DNA of 5,925 nucleotides from Holophagaceae bacterium (lineage in GTDB: Bacteria > Acidobacteriota > Holophagae > Holophagales > Holophagaceae): contig JANXYT010000082.1 of assembly GCA_025355915.1 (NCBI GenBank), forward strand, positions 1 to 5,925, written 5' to 3'. The notes below the pieces were generated by a model. The model made no database searches, had not been told where the DNA came from, and worked only from the letters and a program-made list of their open reading frames with translations. The stretch's first letter is position 1; each line of letters opens with the position of its first letter. Made by a program: the position numbers and the translations under genes. Positions 1 through 4,454 of the stretch are shown here, piece by piece.

Positions 1-56
1 GGTTCACCGACACCGCCGCCAACCATCAACGCGACCTCGAGCAGGGGCAGTTCTGA
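1..56 (+). CDS. C-terminal tail of an unidentified phage gene (partial)
   Basis: The window opens inside a reading frame whose last 17 codons (from position 3) end FTDTAANHQRDLEQGQF, followed by TGA at 54-56. The tail is hydrophilic and too short to identify a family. It is treated as a real gene end because its stop overlaps the next start as TGATG, the coupling used throughout this operon. The tail loosely resembles the N-terminus of the small protein encoded at 1893 (FTD...NH...R), which may be chance. Confidence 0.6.
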   Translation, partial: FTDTAANHQRDLEQGQF

Positions 57-211
57 TGGATGCCACCTTCTTCCTGCTTCTGCTCATCGTCGGGGCCATT
101 TTCTGGTCGCTCATGGCCCCGGTCGGCAACCCGGACGATGCCCCTACCCCTGAAGCCTTGGCCGAACGCCAGCGCCAGATCGAGCGCGCCACCCATACGG
201 AGTTCCTGTGA
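56..211 (+). CDS. Small single-span membrane protein (51 aa)
   Basis: This 51-residue ORF starts at an ATG that shares one base with the preceding stop and has a purine-rich GGGGCAG stretch a few bases upstream. Residues 4-20 (TFFLLLLIVGAIFWSLM) form one hydrophobic segment long enough to span a membrane. It is followed by a Pro/Asp-rich turn and a charged helix-like tail (residues 31-51, with EALAERQRQIER). No lipobox or signal-peptidase site is obvious, so it is probably an N-terminally anchored inner-membrane protein with a short soluble tail. Its stop overlaps the next start as GTGA, placing it in the same translationally coupled unit. Small membrane proteins of this kind are common in phage accessory regions, with roles such as lysis accessory or superinfection exclusion. 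Nothing here assigns one of those roles. Confidence 0.7.
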   Translation: MDATFFLLLLIVGAIFWSLMAPVGNPDDAPTPEALAERQRQIERATHTEFL

Positions 212-780
212 GCATCACGCCCATTCCCATTCCTGGCCCTCGGCCAGAAGACCTTCTGGCCATCGGCTTCGTGAAGCGCTGGCACAACAAGCCCACCACG
301 CAGCAGCAGACCCTGGCCGATCATTTGGGCAAGGTGGCGCTCTACGCGGATTGGCTGGGGCTGCATCTGCGCGAGGTATACGATGACCTGGCCATCGTGG
401 AAACCTTGGAGTGGGCGCTGACCCACGATCTGCCCGAAACCGAGCACGGCGACATTCCCAACCCTGCGAAGAAGTGGCTAAACAAGTCCCTGGGCCAGTC
501 CTATGACGACCTGGTGTCTGTGACCTGGTGGTCTGATCGAAAGGCTAGTGGTGCGCCTGTGGTTGGCCAGTTGGCGCAGGATCTGGTGGCCATTGCCGAT
601 ATTCTGGAGGCGGCCACCTGGTTCTGGACCTTCGGCCTGGACCAGGACATCAAGACCACGCTGATCTTCGACACCTTCAAAGTGTGCCGGCAGCGGATCC
701 CCAAACTGGTGCCCGCCGTGAGCGACTTCCTGGCTGCGGCCGGGGTGCCTGCGGCCCTGGTAGGTGAGGCCGCGGCATGA
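208..780 (+). CDS. HD-domain phosphohydrolase, YfbR-like 5'-deoxynucleotidase
   Basis: The 190-aa product has the signature of the YfbR branch of the HD superfamily: metal-dependent phosphohydrolases that remove phosphate from deoxynucleoside mono- or triphosphates. Visible residues in order are R24-W25 (substrate-binding pair in YfbR), H39 (TLADHLGKVA), H73-D74 (ALTHDLPE), E77, then GDIPNPAKKW at 81-90 matching the family GDxxxPxK motif, and D131 (AIADILEA) as the probable fourth metal ligand. The H...HD...D metal set therefore appears complete and the enzyme is probably active. Length matches the family (about 180-200 aa). The start is GTG at 208, overlapping the previous stop as GTGA; no better internal start precedes H39. 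In phages, close relatives adjust the dNTP pool. One subgroup, DatZ, destroys dATP in phages that replace adenine with 2-aminoadenine. The residues seen do not separate DatZ from ordinary YfbR, and no PurZ gene lies in the window. Confidence 0.88.
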   Translation: MSITPIPIPGPRPEDLLAIGFVKRWHNKPTTQQQTLADHLGKVALYADWLGLHLREVYDDLAIVETLEWALTHDLPETEHGDIPNPAKKWLNKSLGQSYDDLVSVTWWSDRKASGAPVVGQLAQDLVAIADILEAATWFWTFGLDQDIKTTLIFDTFKVCRQRIPKLVPAVSDFLAAAGVPAALVGEAAA

Positions 781-1010
781 GGGGGATCGCCATCCAGGTG
801 GGGCCTGAACTCTTCACCTTCTCCAATGTGACCAACTGGTGCAACAAGGCCCAGAGCCGCTACCGCGAGTGTGGGCTGCCCCTGCACAAGACGGTCGCCA
901 TCGACGCCAAGGGCCGGATCTGCGTCTCGGGCCTGGAATTCATGCGGGCAGGCCAAGACGAGACCTATCCCATCACTGTCTTCGCCATCAATGAGGTGAT
1001 TGATGGCTGA
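777..1010 (+). CDS. Hypothetical phage protein (77 aa)
   Basis: This 77-aa ORF is coupled to the HD gene by an ATGA overlap. I do not recognise a family. The product is soluble, with alternating hydrophobic residues that suggest a small alpha/beta fold. It has two cysteines close together (W21-C22 and C32) and one in the C-terminal half (RICVSG), but no CxxC pair. The C-terminal half (HKTVAIDAKGRICVSGLEF) reads like two beta strands around a turn. Position between a nucleotidase and a repeat-rich protein gives no clear functional hint. Coding status rests on operon packing, shared strand and a protein-like composition. Confidence 0.7.
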   Translation: MRGIAIQVGPELFTFSNVTNWCNKAQSRYRECGLPLHKTVAIDAKGRICVSGLEFMRAGQDETYPITVFAINEVIDG

Positions 1011-1896
1011 CCCCAGCGCCCTGCGCGAAAAGCGCCTCGAGCTCCAGGAGTTGGAGGCCACCAAGGCCTACGTCGATCCAGCCCTCTATGAGGCCCTGCA
1101 TTCCGGCCTGGTGGAGGATCTCGCCGAGTTGGAGGGAACGCCGGCGCCTCCTCGTGCAACAAAAGCCCCCCTTCGTGCAACAAAAGCCCCTCTTTCTGCA
1201 ACGAAGCCGCCCATCCGCCTCAGTTCGCCCCGGAAGCCGCAGCCCGCGGATGCCCAGGAGGTGGCTGAGCCCCCGCAACCCGAAGTCCTTCCGGCCCTGC
1301 CGGTGAAGAAGAAGCACATGGGACCCACACCCCTTGATCCCCAGGCCAAGCTGGCCAAGATGCTGGCAGGGTTGCTGGCCCTGCGCGCCGCCGGGAAGAA
1401 GACCGACAGCAAGCGCCACGAGATCCGCGCCCATTGCAAGGCCCATGGTCTGGTGGTACCCGACGAGGCCCACCGCTTGCCCATGGGCAATCCCCGGTGG
1501 CTGAAGGACAAACCACAAATGCTGCCCCATCAGGTAGCCGTCGAGCCGCCGGAGGACTCCGTGCCTGTGCCTGGCTTTGAGGATCTGGACCAGGAAGCCG
1601 TCCGCGCCTGCCGCGAGGAGATGGATCTGCCGGCCGAGACGCTCATGCTGGCATCTGCGCCTGGACTCGTCCACTCCGACCCGAAACCCGCGCCAATGCT
1701 GAGGTCCAAGGTGGACGAATCCAGGATTGGCGGACCGGCTTCCTCCCTGCGGGCCCTGCGCTCCCAGGCCCTGGACCTGCTGCCTGCCTTCGAGGATCTG
1801 GACCAGGAAGCCGCCCGCGCCTGCCGCGAGGAGATGGATCTGCTGGCCGAAACGCTCGTGCTGGGTGGCCACCTCATCAACCGGAGGTCTGCATGA
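1003..1896 (+). CDS. Repeat-bearing hypothetical phage protein (297 aa)
   Basis: The start is ATG 1003, preceded by GAGGTGAT as a ribosome binding site and overlapping the previous stop by 8 bases; TTG 1000 is possible but less likely. Residues 1-48 look like a charged helix (REKRLELQELEATKAY). Residues 50-70 are three tandem 7-residue units (RATKAPL, RATKAPL, SATKPPI) leading a Pro/Lys/Ala-rich linker to about 104. Residues 113-155 form a basic, helix-rich block (KLAKMLAGLLALRAAGKK...KRHEIRAHCKAHGL) that could bind nucleic acid, although no known domain is recognised. Near the C-terminus a 25-residue acidic element (FEDLDQEA..ACREEMDL) appears twice, at 192-216 and 263-287. The duplicated acidic helix may be a protein-binding motif; this is inference. 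The long open frame on the opposite strand is a GC-rich shadow. Confidence 0.75.
   Translation: MADPSALREKRLELQELEATKAYVDPALYEALHSGLVEDLAELEGTPAPPRATKAPLRATKAPLSATKPPIRLSSPRKPQPADAQEVAEPPQPEVLPALPVKKKHMGPTPLDPQAKLAKMLAGLLALRAAGKKTDSKRHEIRAHCKAHGLVVPDEAHRLPMGNPRWLKDKPQMLPHQVAVEPPEDSVPVPGFEDLDQEAVRACREEMDLPAETLMLASAPGLVHSDPKPAPMLRSKVDESRIGGPASSLRALRSQALDLLPAFEDLDQEAARACREEMDLLAETLVLGGHLINRRSA
1150..1212 (+). repeat. Three tandem 21-bp in-frame repeats
   Basis: Three 21-bp units (1150-1170, 1171-1191, 1192-1212) encode the heptads PRATKAP, LRATKAP and LSATKPP in the linker of the 297-aa protein. The first two differ at only two bases, both synonymous or at the unit edge; the third is diverged. 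Codons such as ACA and AAA stand out from the GC-ending codons around them. This suggests a recent slippage-type duplication, with unit number likely to vary between relatives. Confidence 0.9.
1575..1651 (+). repeat. 77-bp direct repeat, copy 1
   Basis: This segment recurs 213 bp downstream (1788-1864) with 5 differences in 77 bp. The offset is exactly 71 codons, so both copies are translated in the same frame, encoding FEDLDQEAVRACREEMDL and continuing to AETLML. Two of the five changes are synonymous and the other three are conservative (V/A, P/L, M/V), which is consistent with duplication followed by drift under protein-level constraint. Confidence 0.92.
1788..1864 (+). repeat. 77-bp direct repeat, copy 2
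   Basis: This is the second copy of the 1575-1651 element, encoding FEDLDQEAARACREEMDL followed by AETLVL near the C-terminus of the 297-aa protein. The copies are separated by a Pro/Ser-rich spacer of about 46 residues. Confidence 0.92.
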
Positions 1897-2039
1897 TGTT
1901 CACCGACCGCCGCAACCACACCCGCGCCCGCATCCTCTTCATCGACGTGGCCGTGCTCTGGGCGCAGCCCAAGGTGAGGGTAGGGGGTATGGTCCTCCTG
2001 CTGGCCTTCCTGCTCTGGGCGGGGGTGCGGGCATGGTGA
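1893..2039 (+). CDS. Small membrane protein (48 aa)
   Basis: Two adjacent ATG codons (1893 and 1896) follow a good GGAGG at 1882-1886. Starting at 1893 gives 48 aa and a 4-base ATGA overlap with the previous stop; starting at 1896 gives 47 aa. The N-terminus is basic (DRRNHTRAR). A first moderately hydrophobic stretch (residues 14-23, ILFIDVAVLW) is followed by a clear transmembrane segment at about 29-46 (VGGMVLLLAFLLWAGVRA), ending two residues later. It is probably a C-tail-anchored or one-to-two-span inner-membrane protein. It is the second tiny membrane protein in this operon after the one at 56. Function is unknown. The stop lies 7 bases inside the next gene, so the two are translationally coupled. 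Confidence 0.62.
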   Translation: MMFTDRRNHTRARILFIDVAVLWAQPKVRVGGMVLLLAFLLWAGVRAW

Positions 2040-2353
2040 GCCGCCTGGGAAGCTGCCTTGAATCGTCACTCCTTGGCCTCGAGGCGATCAAGGCTCGCAT
2101 CACCCAGATGGACCTCGAGGCCTGCACCCAGCGCCTGGCCGAACTGAACGGCTGCTGGCCGGAGCGGCCCACCACACTCCAGGCGGCCCATCCCGAATTC
2201 CTGATCTACCACCGGGCTGCCAGCCTCCATGCCCAGGAGAAGGAGCTGCTGCGCGCCCGCATCGTGGGCTTCGAGAACCCCATGACCTTCGGGGAGATCT
2301 CCACCCGCCCCTTCGTCTCCCTTCGAACCCCTTGCTTGAGGCTGCGCCAATGA
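2033..2353 (+). CDS. Hypothetical phage protein (106 aa)
   Basis: Starting at ATG 2033, seven bases before the previous gene stops, this frame encodes a 106-aa soluble protein. An open frame continues upstream as far as 1727, but that part overlaps the neighbouring genes and reads as a Pro/Cys/Arg-rich shadow, so the short form is chosen. Residues 10-40 look like amphipathic helix (SLLGLEAIKARITQMDLE, then QRLAELNGCW), followed by an aromatic segment (HPEFLIYHRAASLHA) and another helix (EKELLRARIVGF). The pattern suggests a small helical-bundle phage protein of unknown role. The ribosome binding site is weak (GGGGG), as expected for a coupled start. It ends with an ATGA overlap into the next ORF. 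Confidence 0.65.
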   Translation: MVSRLGSCLESSLLGLEAIKARITQMDLEACTQRLAELNGCWPERPTTLQAAHPEFLIYHRAASLHAQEKELLRARIVGFENPMTFGEISTRPFVSLRTPCLRLRQ

Positions 2354-2463
2354 GCCACCAATTCAACCCCTTCATTCCTTCTGACAACTACGCCCCCGCC
2401 TGGTGCATCGTCAGCGCTTCCGGGTGTTTCGAGAGCCTGCCCAAGAAGTGGGGGCAGCCTTGA
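2350..2463 (+). CDS. Very small hypothetical protein (37 aa)
   Basis: This 37-residue frame begins at ATG 2350 in an ATGA overlap with the previous stop and ends at TGA 2461-2463, which overlaps a TTG start as TTGA. The product is MSHQFNPFIPSDNYAP... and ends in KKWGQP. It has a single tryptophan-cysteine pair (AWCIV) and no membrane segment. The main support is that it fills the gap between two coupled genes with the same junction style as the rest of the operon. It is too short to judge by composition alone. Alternatively it is a non-functional leader and the next gene starts farther upstream at GTG 2403. Confidence 0.45.
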   Translation: MSHQFNPFIPSDNYAPAWCIVSASGCFESLPKKWGQP

Positions 2464-2684
2464 GCGACCCCGTGCCCGCGAATGCCCCCGAACTGATGGA
2501 CCGCCAGGCCGAGATCACCGACCTGCGCTGGGTAGCAGGCCACCTGCTGCAGGAGCATGCCCGCGGCACCTATCCTTTTGCCTGCACCTGCCCCCACGGC
2601 CGCGCAGCCAGTCGCTGGGTGCCTCGAGTGGCGATCAGCCCCCTCCAGGCTACGCCGCCTGCCTTCTGCCAGGGCCGGAGGTAG
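2460..2684 (+). CDS. Small hypothetical protein with a Cys/His motif (74 aa)
   Basis: The chosen start, TTG 2460, overlaps the preceding stop as TTGA and gives 74 aa; ATG 2496 (62 aa) and GTG 2403 (93 aa) are alternatives in the same frame. The middle of the protein reads DRQAEITDLRWVAGHLLQEH, a likely helix. It is followed by CTCPHGR, where two cysteines and a histidine are close enough to suggest a metal site, although a complete Cys4 or Cys2His2 set is not evident. The C-terminus is Pro/Arg-rich and probably disordered. No family is recognised. The stop is 3 bases upstream of the HNH-like gene, and that gene's ribosome binding site lies inside this ORF's last codons. Confidence 0.55.
   Translation: MSDPVPANAPELMDRQAEITDLRWVAGHLLQEHARGTYPFACTCPHGRAASRWVPRVAISPLQATPPAFCQGRR
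2677..2681 (+). promoter_or_regulatory. Strong ribosome binding site of the HNH-like gene
   Basis: GGAGG at 2677-2681, six bases upstream of ATG 2688, is one of the best Shine-Dalgarno matches in the first half of the window. It fixes that start and suggests independent, efficient initiation rather than pure coupling. Confidence 0.75.
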
Positions 2685-2687
2685 GCC

Positions 2688-3377
2688 ATGAATGGACGGC
2701 TCTGGACCCCTGTGGAGGATTCGATTCTGCGCGAGCGCTATCCCGACGAGCCGGCGGCCAACCTGCTGCAGATCCTGGACCGCACCCTGATCTCCATCCA
2801 TGCCCGGGCCGCCAAGTTGGGCATCGGGAAGAGCGAGGCCTTCCGCCAGAGCGAGAAGAGCGGTCAAATTCTGCGCGGCCGCGCGAACCCCAACATGGTG
2901 GCCACCCAGATCCAAAAGGGCGCCAAGCCCTGGAACAAGGGCGTCAAGGGCAGCTGCGGCCTGCACCCGAACTGCAAGGCCACGCAGTTCCGCAAGGGCC
3001 ACCTGCAGGGCAGGGCCGCCCAGGTGGTGCAGCCCATCGGTGCCGAGCGCCTCACCAAGGACGGCATCCTCCAGCGCAAGGTCAACAACGATCTGCCCTT
3101 CCAGCGCCGCTGGAAATCAGTGCACTCGCTGGTCTGGGAGGCGGCCCACGGGCCCATCCCCCCCGGACACAAGGTGGTGTTCCTGTCGGGGCAGTTCACC
3201 TCAGTGGCGGCCCAGATCACCGCCGACAAGCTCGAACTGGTGACCCATGCCGAACTGATGCGCAGGAACAGCTACCACACCCGCTATCCGAAGGAGCTGG
3301 GCCTGGTGATCCAGATGCGCGGCCAGCTCAACCGCAAGATCAACCGCCTGACCAAGGAGTCCTCTGATGAAAAATAA
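2688..3377 (+). CDS. Phage HNH-family DNA-binding protein with SANT/Myb-like N-terminus
   Basis: The 229-aa protein has three visible parts. Residues 4-48 are a SANT/Myb-like helix-turn-helix (RLWTPVEDSILRERYPDE through RAAKLGIGKS) of the type that starts many phage homing-endonuclease-like proteins. Residues 73-110 carry two short basic motifs (TQIQKGAKPWNKG and TQFRKGHLQG), the paired KGxxPxNKG-type elements found in these proteins. Residues 116-190 match the HNH_3-type fold: PIGAERLTKDGILQRKV, VHSLVWEAAHGPIP and KLELVTHAELMRRNS. The usual H-x-D-G catalytic stretch is replaced by F165-L-S-G168 and the usual N of NLE by K181, so cleavage activity is doubtful. The C-terminal block (PKELGLVIQMRGQLNRKINR) is also typical of this phage subfamily, as I recall it. 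It is likely a DNA-binding or nicking protein, possibly acting as a free-standing homing or packaging-associated nuclease. The stop overlaps the next gene by 11 bases. Confidence 0.82.
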   Translation: MNGRLWTPVEDSILRERYPDEPAANLLQILDRTLISIHARAAKLGIGKSEAFRQSEKSGQILRGRANPNMVATQIQKGAKPWNKGVKGSCGLHPNCKATQFRKGHLQGRAAQVVQPIGAERLTKDGILQRKVNNDLPFQRRWKSVHSLVWEAAHGPIPPGHKVVFLSGQFTSVAAQITADKLELVTHAELMRRNSYHTRYPKELGLVIQMRGQLNRKINRLTKESSDEK

Positions 3378-3630
3378 GCTGCAGGATGTTCGGGACCACC
3401 TGGTGTTGGCCATGGAACGCCTAAATGAGGAGGGCGCGGATCCCACGGCCGTGAAGGCCGCCGTGGATCGCGCCAAGGCCGTAAGCACCGTGGCCAACAG
3501 CTTCATCGATTCCGTGAAGGTGGAGATCGACGCCATCCGCGTGGCCTCGGACTGCGGGATGCTGCCGGTCTCCGTGGCCACACCTGTGCTGGCCGAGCGC
3601 AAGCGCGACGCGCTCGGGATGGGGAAGTAG
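3367..3630 (+). CDS. Small helical phage protein (87 aa)
   Basis: The start at ATG 3367 lies 11 bases inside the HNH-like gene and is preceded by AAGGAG at 3354-3359. The product opens MKNKLQDVRDHLVLAMERL, followed by VDRAKAVSTVANSFIDSVKVEIDAIRVA, predicting two long amphipathic helices and a short tail. From memory this layout matches a widespread family of uncharacterised early-region phage proteins (roughly DVRDHLF..LE.L ... RAKA...VA..II.SAKVE.D). I cannot name a verified domain for it. Lack of hydrophobic segments indicates a cytosolic protein, probably oligomeric through its helices. Function is unknown. The next gene begins two bases after its stop. Confidence 0.75.
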   Translation: MKNKLQDVRDHLVLAMERLNEEGADPTAVKAAVDRAKAVSTVANSFIDSVKVEIDAIRVASDCGMLPVSVATPVLAERKRDALGMGK

Positions 3631-3632
3631 TC

Positions 3633-3809
3633 ATGGTTCGCCACGACATGCAGAAGGCCAGGGAACACCTCACCAGTGAGCGGATCCGGCTGAGCTTGGG
3701 CCTGCTGACGCCCGCCGAGAAGGAATCCGAGGCCAGGCGCCAGGCCGACAAGGCGCAACAACAGGCGAAGTCCGCCACCAAAGGAACCTCTCTTTTTGAT
3801 CGGGAATGA
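3633..3809 (+). CDS. Small charged hypothetical protein (58 aa)
   Basis: ATG 3633 is two bases after the previous stop, with GGGGAAG just upstream as a plausible ribosome binding site. The 58-aa product is highly charged: a helix (HDMQKAREHLTSERIRLSLG), a T-P-A-E helix cap, then a strongly helical Glu/Arg/Gln/Ala stretch (AEKESEARRQADKAQQQAK) and a short tail (GTSLFDRE). It is likely a single long helix or coiled coil and has no recognised family. This is the last gene of the tightly packed unit; a 50-base gap follows and the sequence character changes. Confidence 0.65.
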   Translation: MVRHDMQKAREHLTSERIRLSLGLLTPAEKESEARRQADKAQQQAKSATKGTSLFDRE

Positions 3810-3847
3810 ACGGCCGGCTAGGCCTTCGCCGACGAGCAGGGCCAACC

Positions 3848-3853
3848 AAGGAG
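3848..3853 (+). promoter_or_regulatory. Ribosome binding site deciding the start at 3860
   Basis: AAGGAG at 3848-3853 lies six bases before ATG 3860, an optimal spacing. It favours the 67-aa form over an in-frame ATG at 3806, which overlaps the previous stop as ATGA but would add 18 Arg/Gly-rich residues that do not look conserved. Confidence 0.7.
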
Positions 3854-3859
3854 AACCAT

Positions 3860-4063
3860 ATGAACGCTGAACAGAAACGAATCGCCGCCATCTTCAACGA
3901 ATGGGCGCGCCGCTATTCGGAAAACCCCTCGGAATTTGGAAAGATTCTCGACGCCGAAGGCAAGCCTGTGACCGAATACGGCGAATGCTGTGCCCTCTAC
4001 TTCGAGAAGATCGCAAACGAGATGAAGGTCTCCAATTCTGTCGCAGTTCCACCCCCGGCCTAA
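3860..4063 (+). CDS. Small acidic phage-type protein (67 aa), stop inside an attC core box
   Basis: With the start fixed by AAGGAG, the 67-aa product reads MNAEQKRIAAIFNEWARRYS, then ENPSEFGKILDAEGKPV, TEYGECCALYFEKIANEM and a short Val/Pro tail. It appears to be an all-helical cytosolic protein with aromatic-rich amphipathic helices. From memory, related small proteins of unknown function occur in phages and prophages. Codon choice is less GC-biased than in the upstream operon. The TAA stop lies within GCCTAAC (4058-4064), the outer box of the first attC-like site, as is common for integron cassette ORFs. No matching GTTRRRY box precedes the gene. It may therefore be either a native phage gene into whose stop cassettes inserted, or the first cassette of the cluster with its left boundary lost. 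Confidence 0.72.
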   Translation: MNAEQKRIAAIFNEWARRYSENPSEFGKILDAEGKPVTEYGECCALYFEKIANEMKVSNSVAVPPPA

Positions 4064-4154
4064 CGATAGGCATAACCGGCGCTACAGCCAGCCGGGACTT
4101 TAAGAAACCAATCAGACGACGGCTGTAGCGTCCGAGTTGATGCGAGGGTTAGGC
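4058..4154 (-). other. attC-like recombination site 1 (97 bp)
   Basis: Outer boxes GCCTAAC (4058-4064) and GTTAGGC (4148-4154) fit RYYYAAC and GTTRRRY and are perfect complements. Inside, GCATAACCGG (4070-4079) pairs with CCGAGTTGATGC (4132-4143), leaving A4135 and G4139 unpaired on the right arm. A perfect 10-bp inverted repeat (CGCTACAGCC at 4080-4089, GGCTGTAGCG at 4121-4130) extends the stem, with a 31-base terminal loop. In known attC sites the extrahelical bases sit on the arm away from the cleaved box. Their position here therefore suggests that the site is oriented along the minus strand; the CTAACG at the left edge (reverse complement CGTTAG, the usual cut-side sequence) agrees. Confidence 0.82.
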
Positions 4155-4155
4155 G

Positions 4156-4365
4156 ATGACTACACGAGTGAAAGTGGAACTTATCCAACAGCACATGCCC
4201 GTGGTTGTGGAAATCATGGACGGTAAAGGTGAAAGGGTTTTGTACCATCAAATCCTTGAACAATCGGGAACGAGCGCCGAAGAATACGTCCACAGTGGGC
4301 AGACGATTCGAGTGCGCGAAATGACGACCGAAGAAGTTTTCAACCGAAGCACGAGCCACGCCTAA
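4156..4365 (+). CDS. Cassette-borne small hypothetical protein (69 aa)
   Basis: The ORF fills the space between the two attC-like sites: ATG is one base after GTTAGGC and the TAA stop lies inside GCCTAAC. GAGGG at 4144-4148, within the attC-like site, is the likely ribosome binding site. The 69-aa product begins MTTRVKVELIQQHMPVVVEI, then MDGKGERVLYHQILEQSG, and ends in an acidic segment and NRSTSHA. Alternating hydrophobic residues suggest a small beta-rich domain; no family can be named with confidence, although similar short proteins occur in phages. GC is about 50% (104 of 210 by hand count), clearly below the upstream operon. Relative to the inferred attC polarity the gene reads antisense to the usual cassette convention. 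Confidence 0.75.
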   Translation: MTTRVKVELIQQHMPVVVEIMDGKGERVLYHQILEQSGTSAEEYVHSGQTIRVREMTTEEVFNRSTSHA

Positions 4366-4440
4366 CGACCGGCATTAACCCGGCCACGCGCAGCGGGGTC
4401 CGGTGAGCGAAGCGAACGAAGGTTGAATGCCCGGTTGGGC
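4360..4440 (-). other. attC-like recombination site 2 (81 bp)
   Basis: Outer boxes are GCCTAAC (4360-4366) and GTTGGGC (4434-4440), both fitting the integron core consensus with one mismatch between them. The inner arms CCGGCATTAACC (4369-4380) and GGTTGAATGCCCGG (4421-4434) pair with two bases left over on the right arm: G4425 and one C of the CCC. This is the same asymmetry as in site 1, including an unpaired G in a shared GTTGA context. Apart from the boxes and this L-arm pattern, the sequence differs from site 1, as expected for attC sites, which conserve structure rather than sequence. Length is within the known attC range. Confidence 0.8.
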
Positions 4441-4454
4441 GCAGGAGCGAACCG

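Noticed and set aside
988..1872. A 294-codon open frame on the minus strand opposite the 297-aa protein
   Set aside because: It mirrors codon positions of a GC-rich + gene, is rich in Gly/His/Gln, has no ribosome binding site and lies on the opposite strand to every supported gene.
2403..2459. Upstream GTG start extending the 74-aa protein to 93 aa
   Set aside because: It would overlap most of the 37-aa ORF and add an Arg-rich N-terminus; the TTGA junction at 2460 matches the coupling style of the operon. Not fully excluded.
2815..2821. GTTGGGC inside the HNH-like gene as another attC core box
   Set aside because: There is no partner RYYYAAC box or inverted repeat around it, and it encodes KLGI of the conserved helix-turn-helix; chance occurrence.
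3818..3830. CTAG...TTCGCC at the left of the block matching CTAGTTCGCC at 4701-4710 as a target-site duplication
   Set aside because: IntI cassette insertion does not create target duplications, the spacing differs between copies, and six-base matches are expected by chance.
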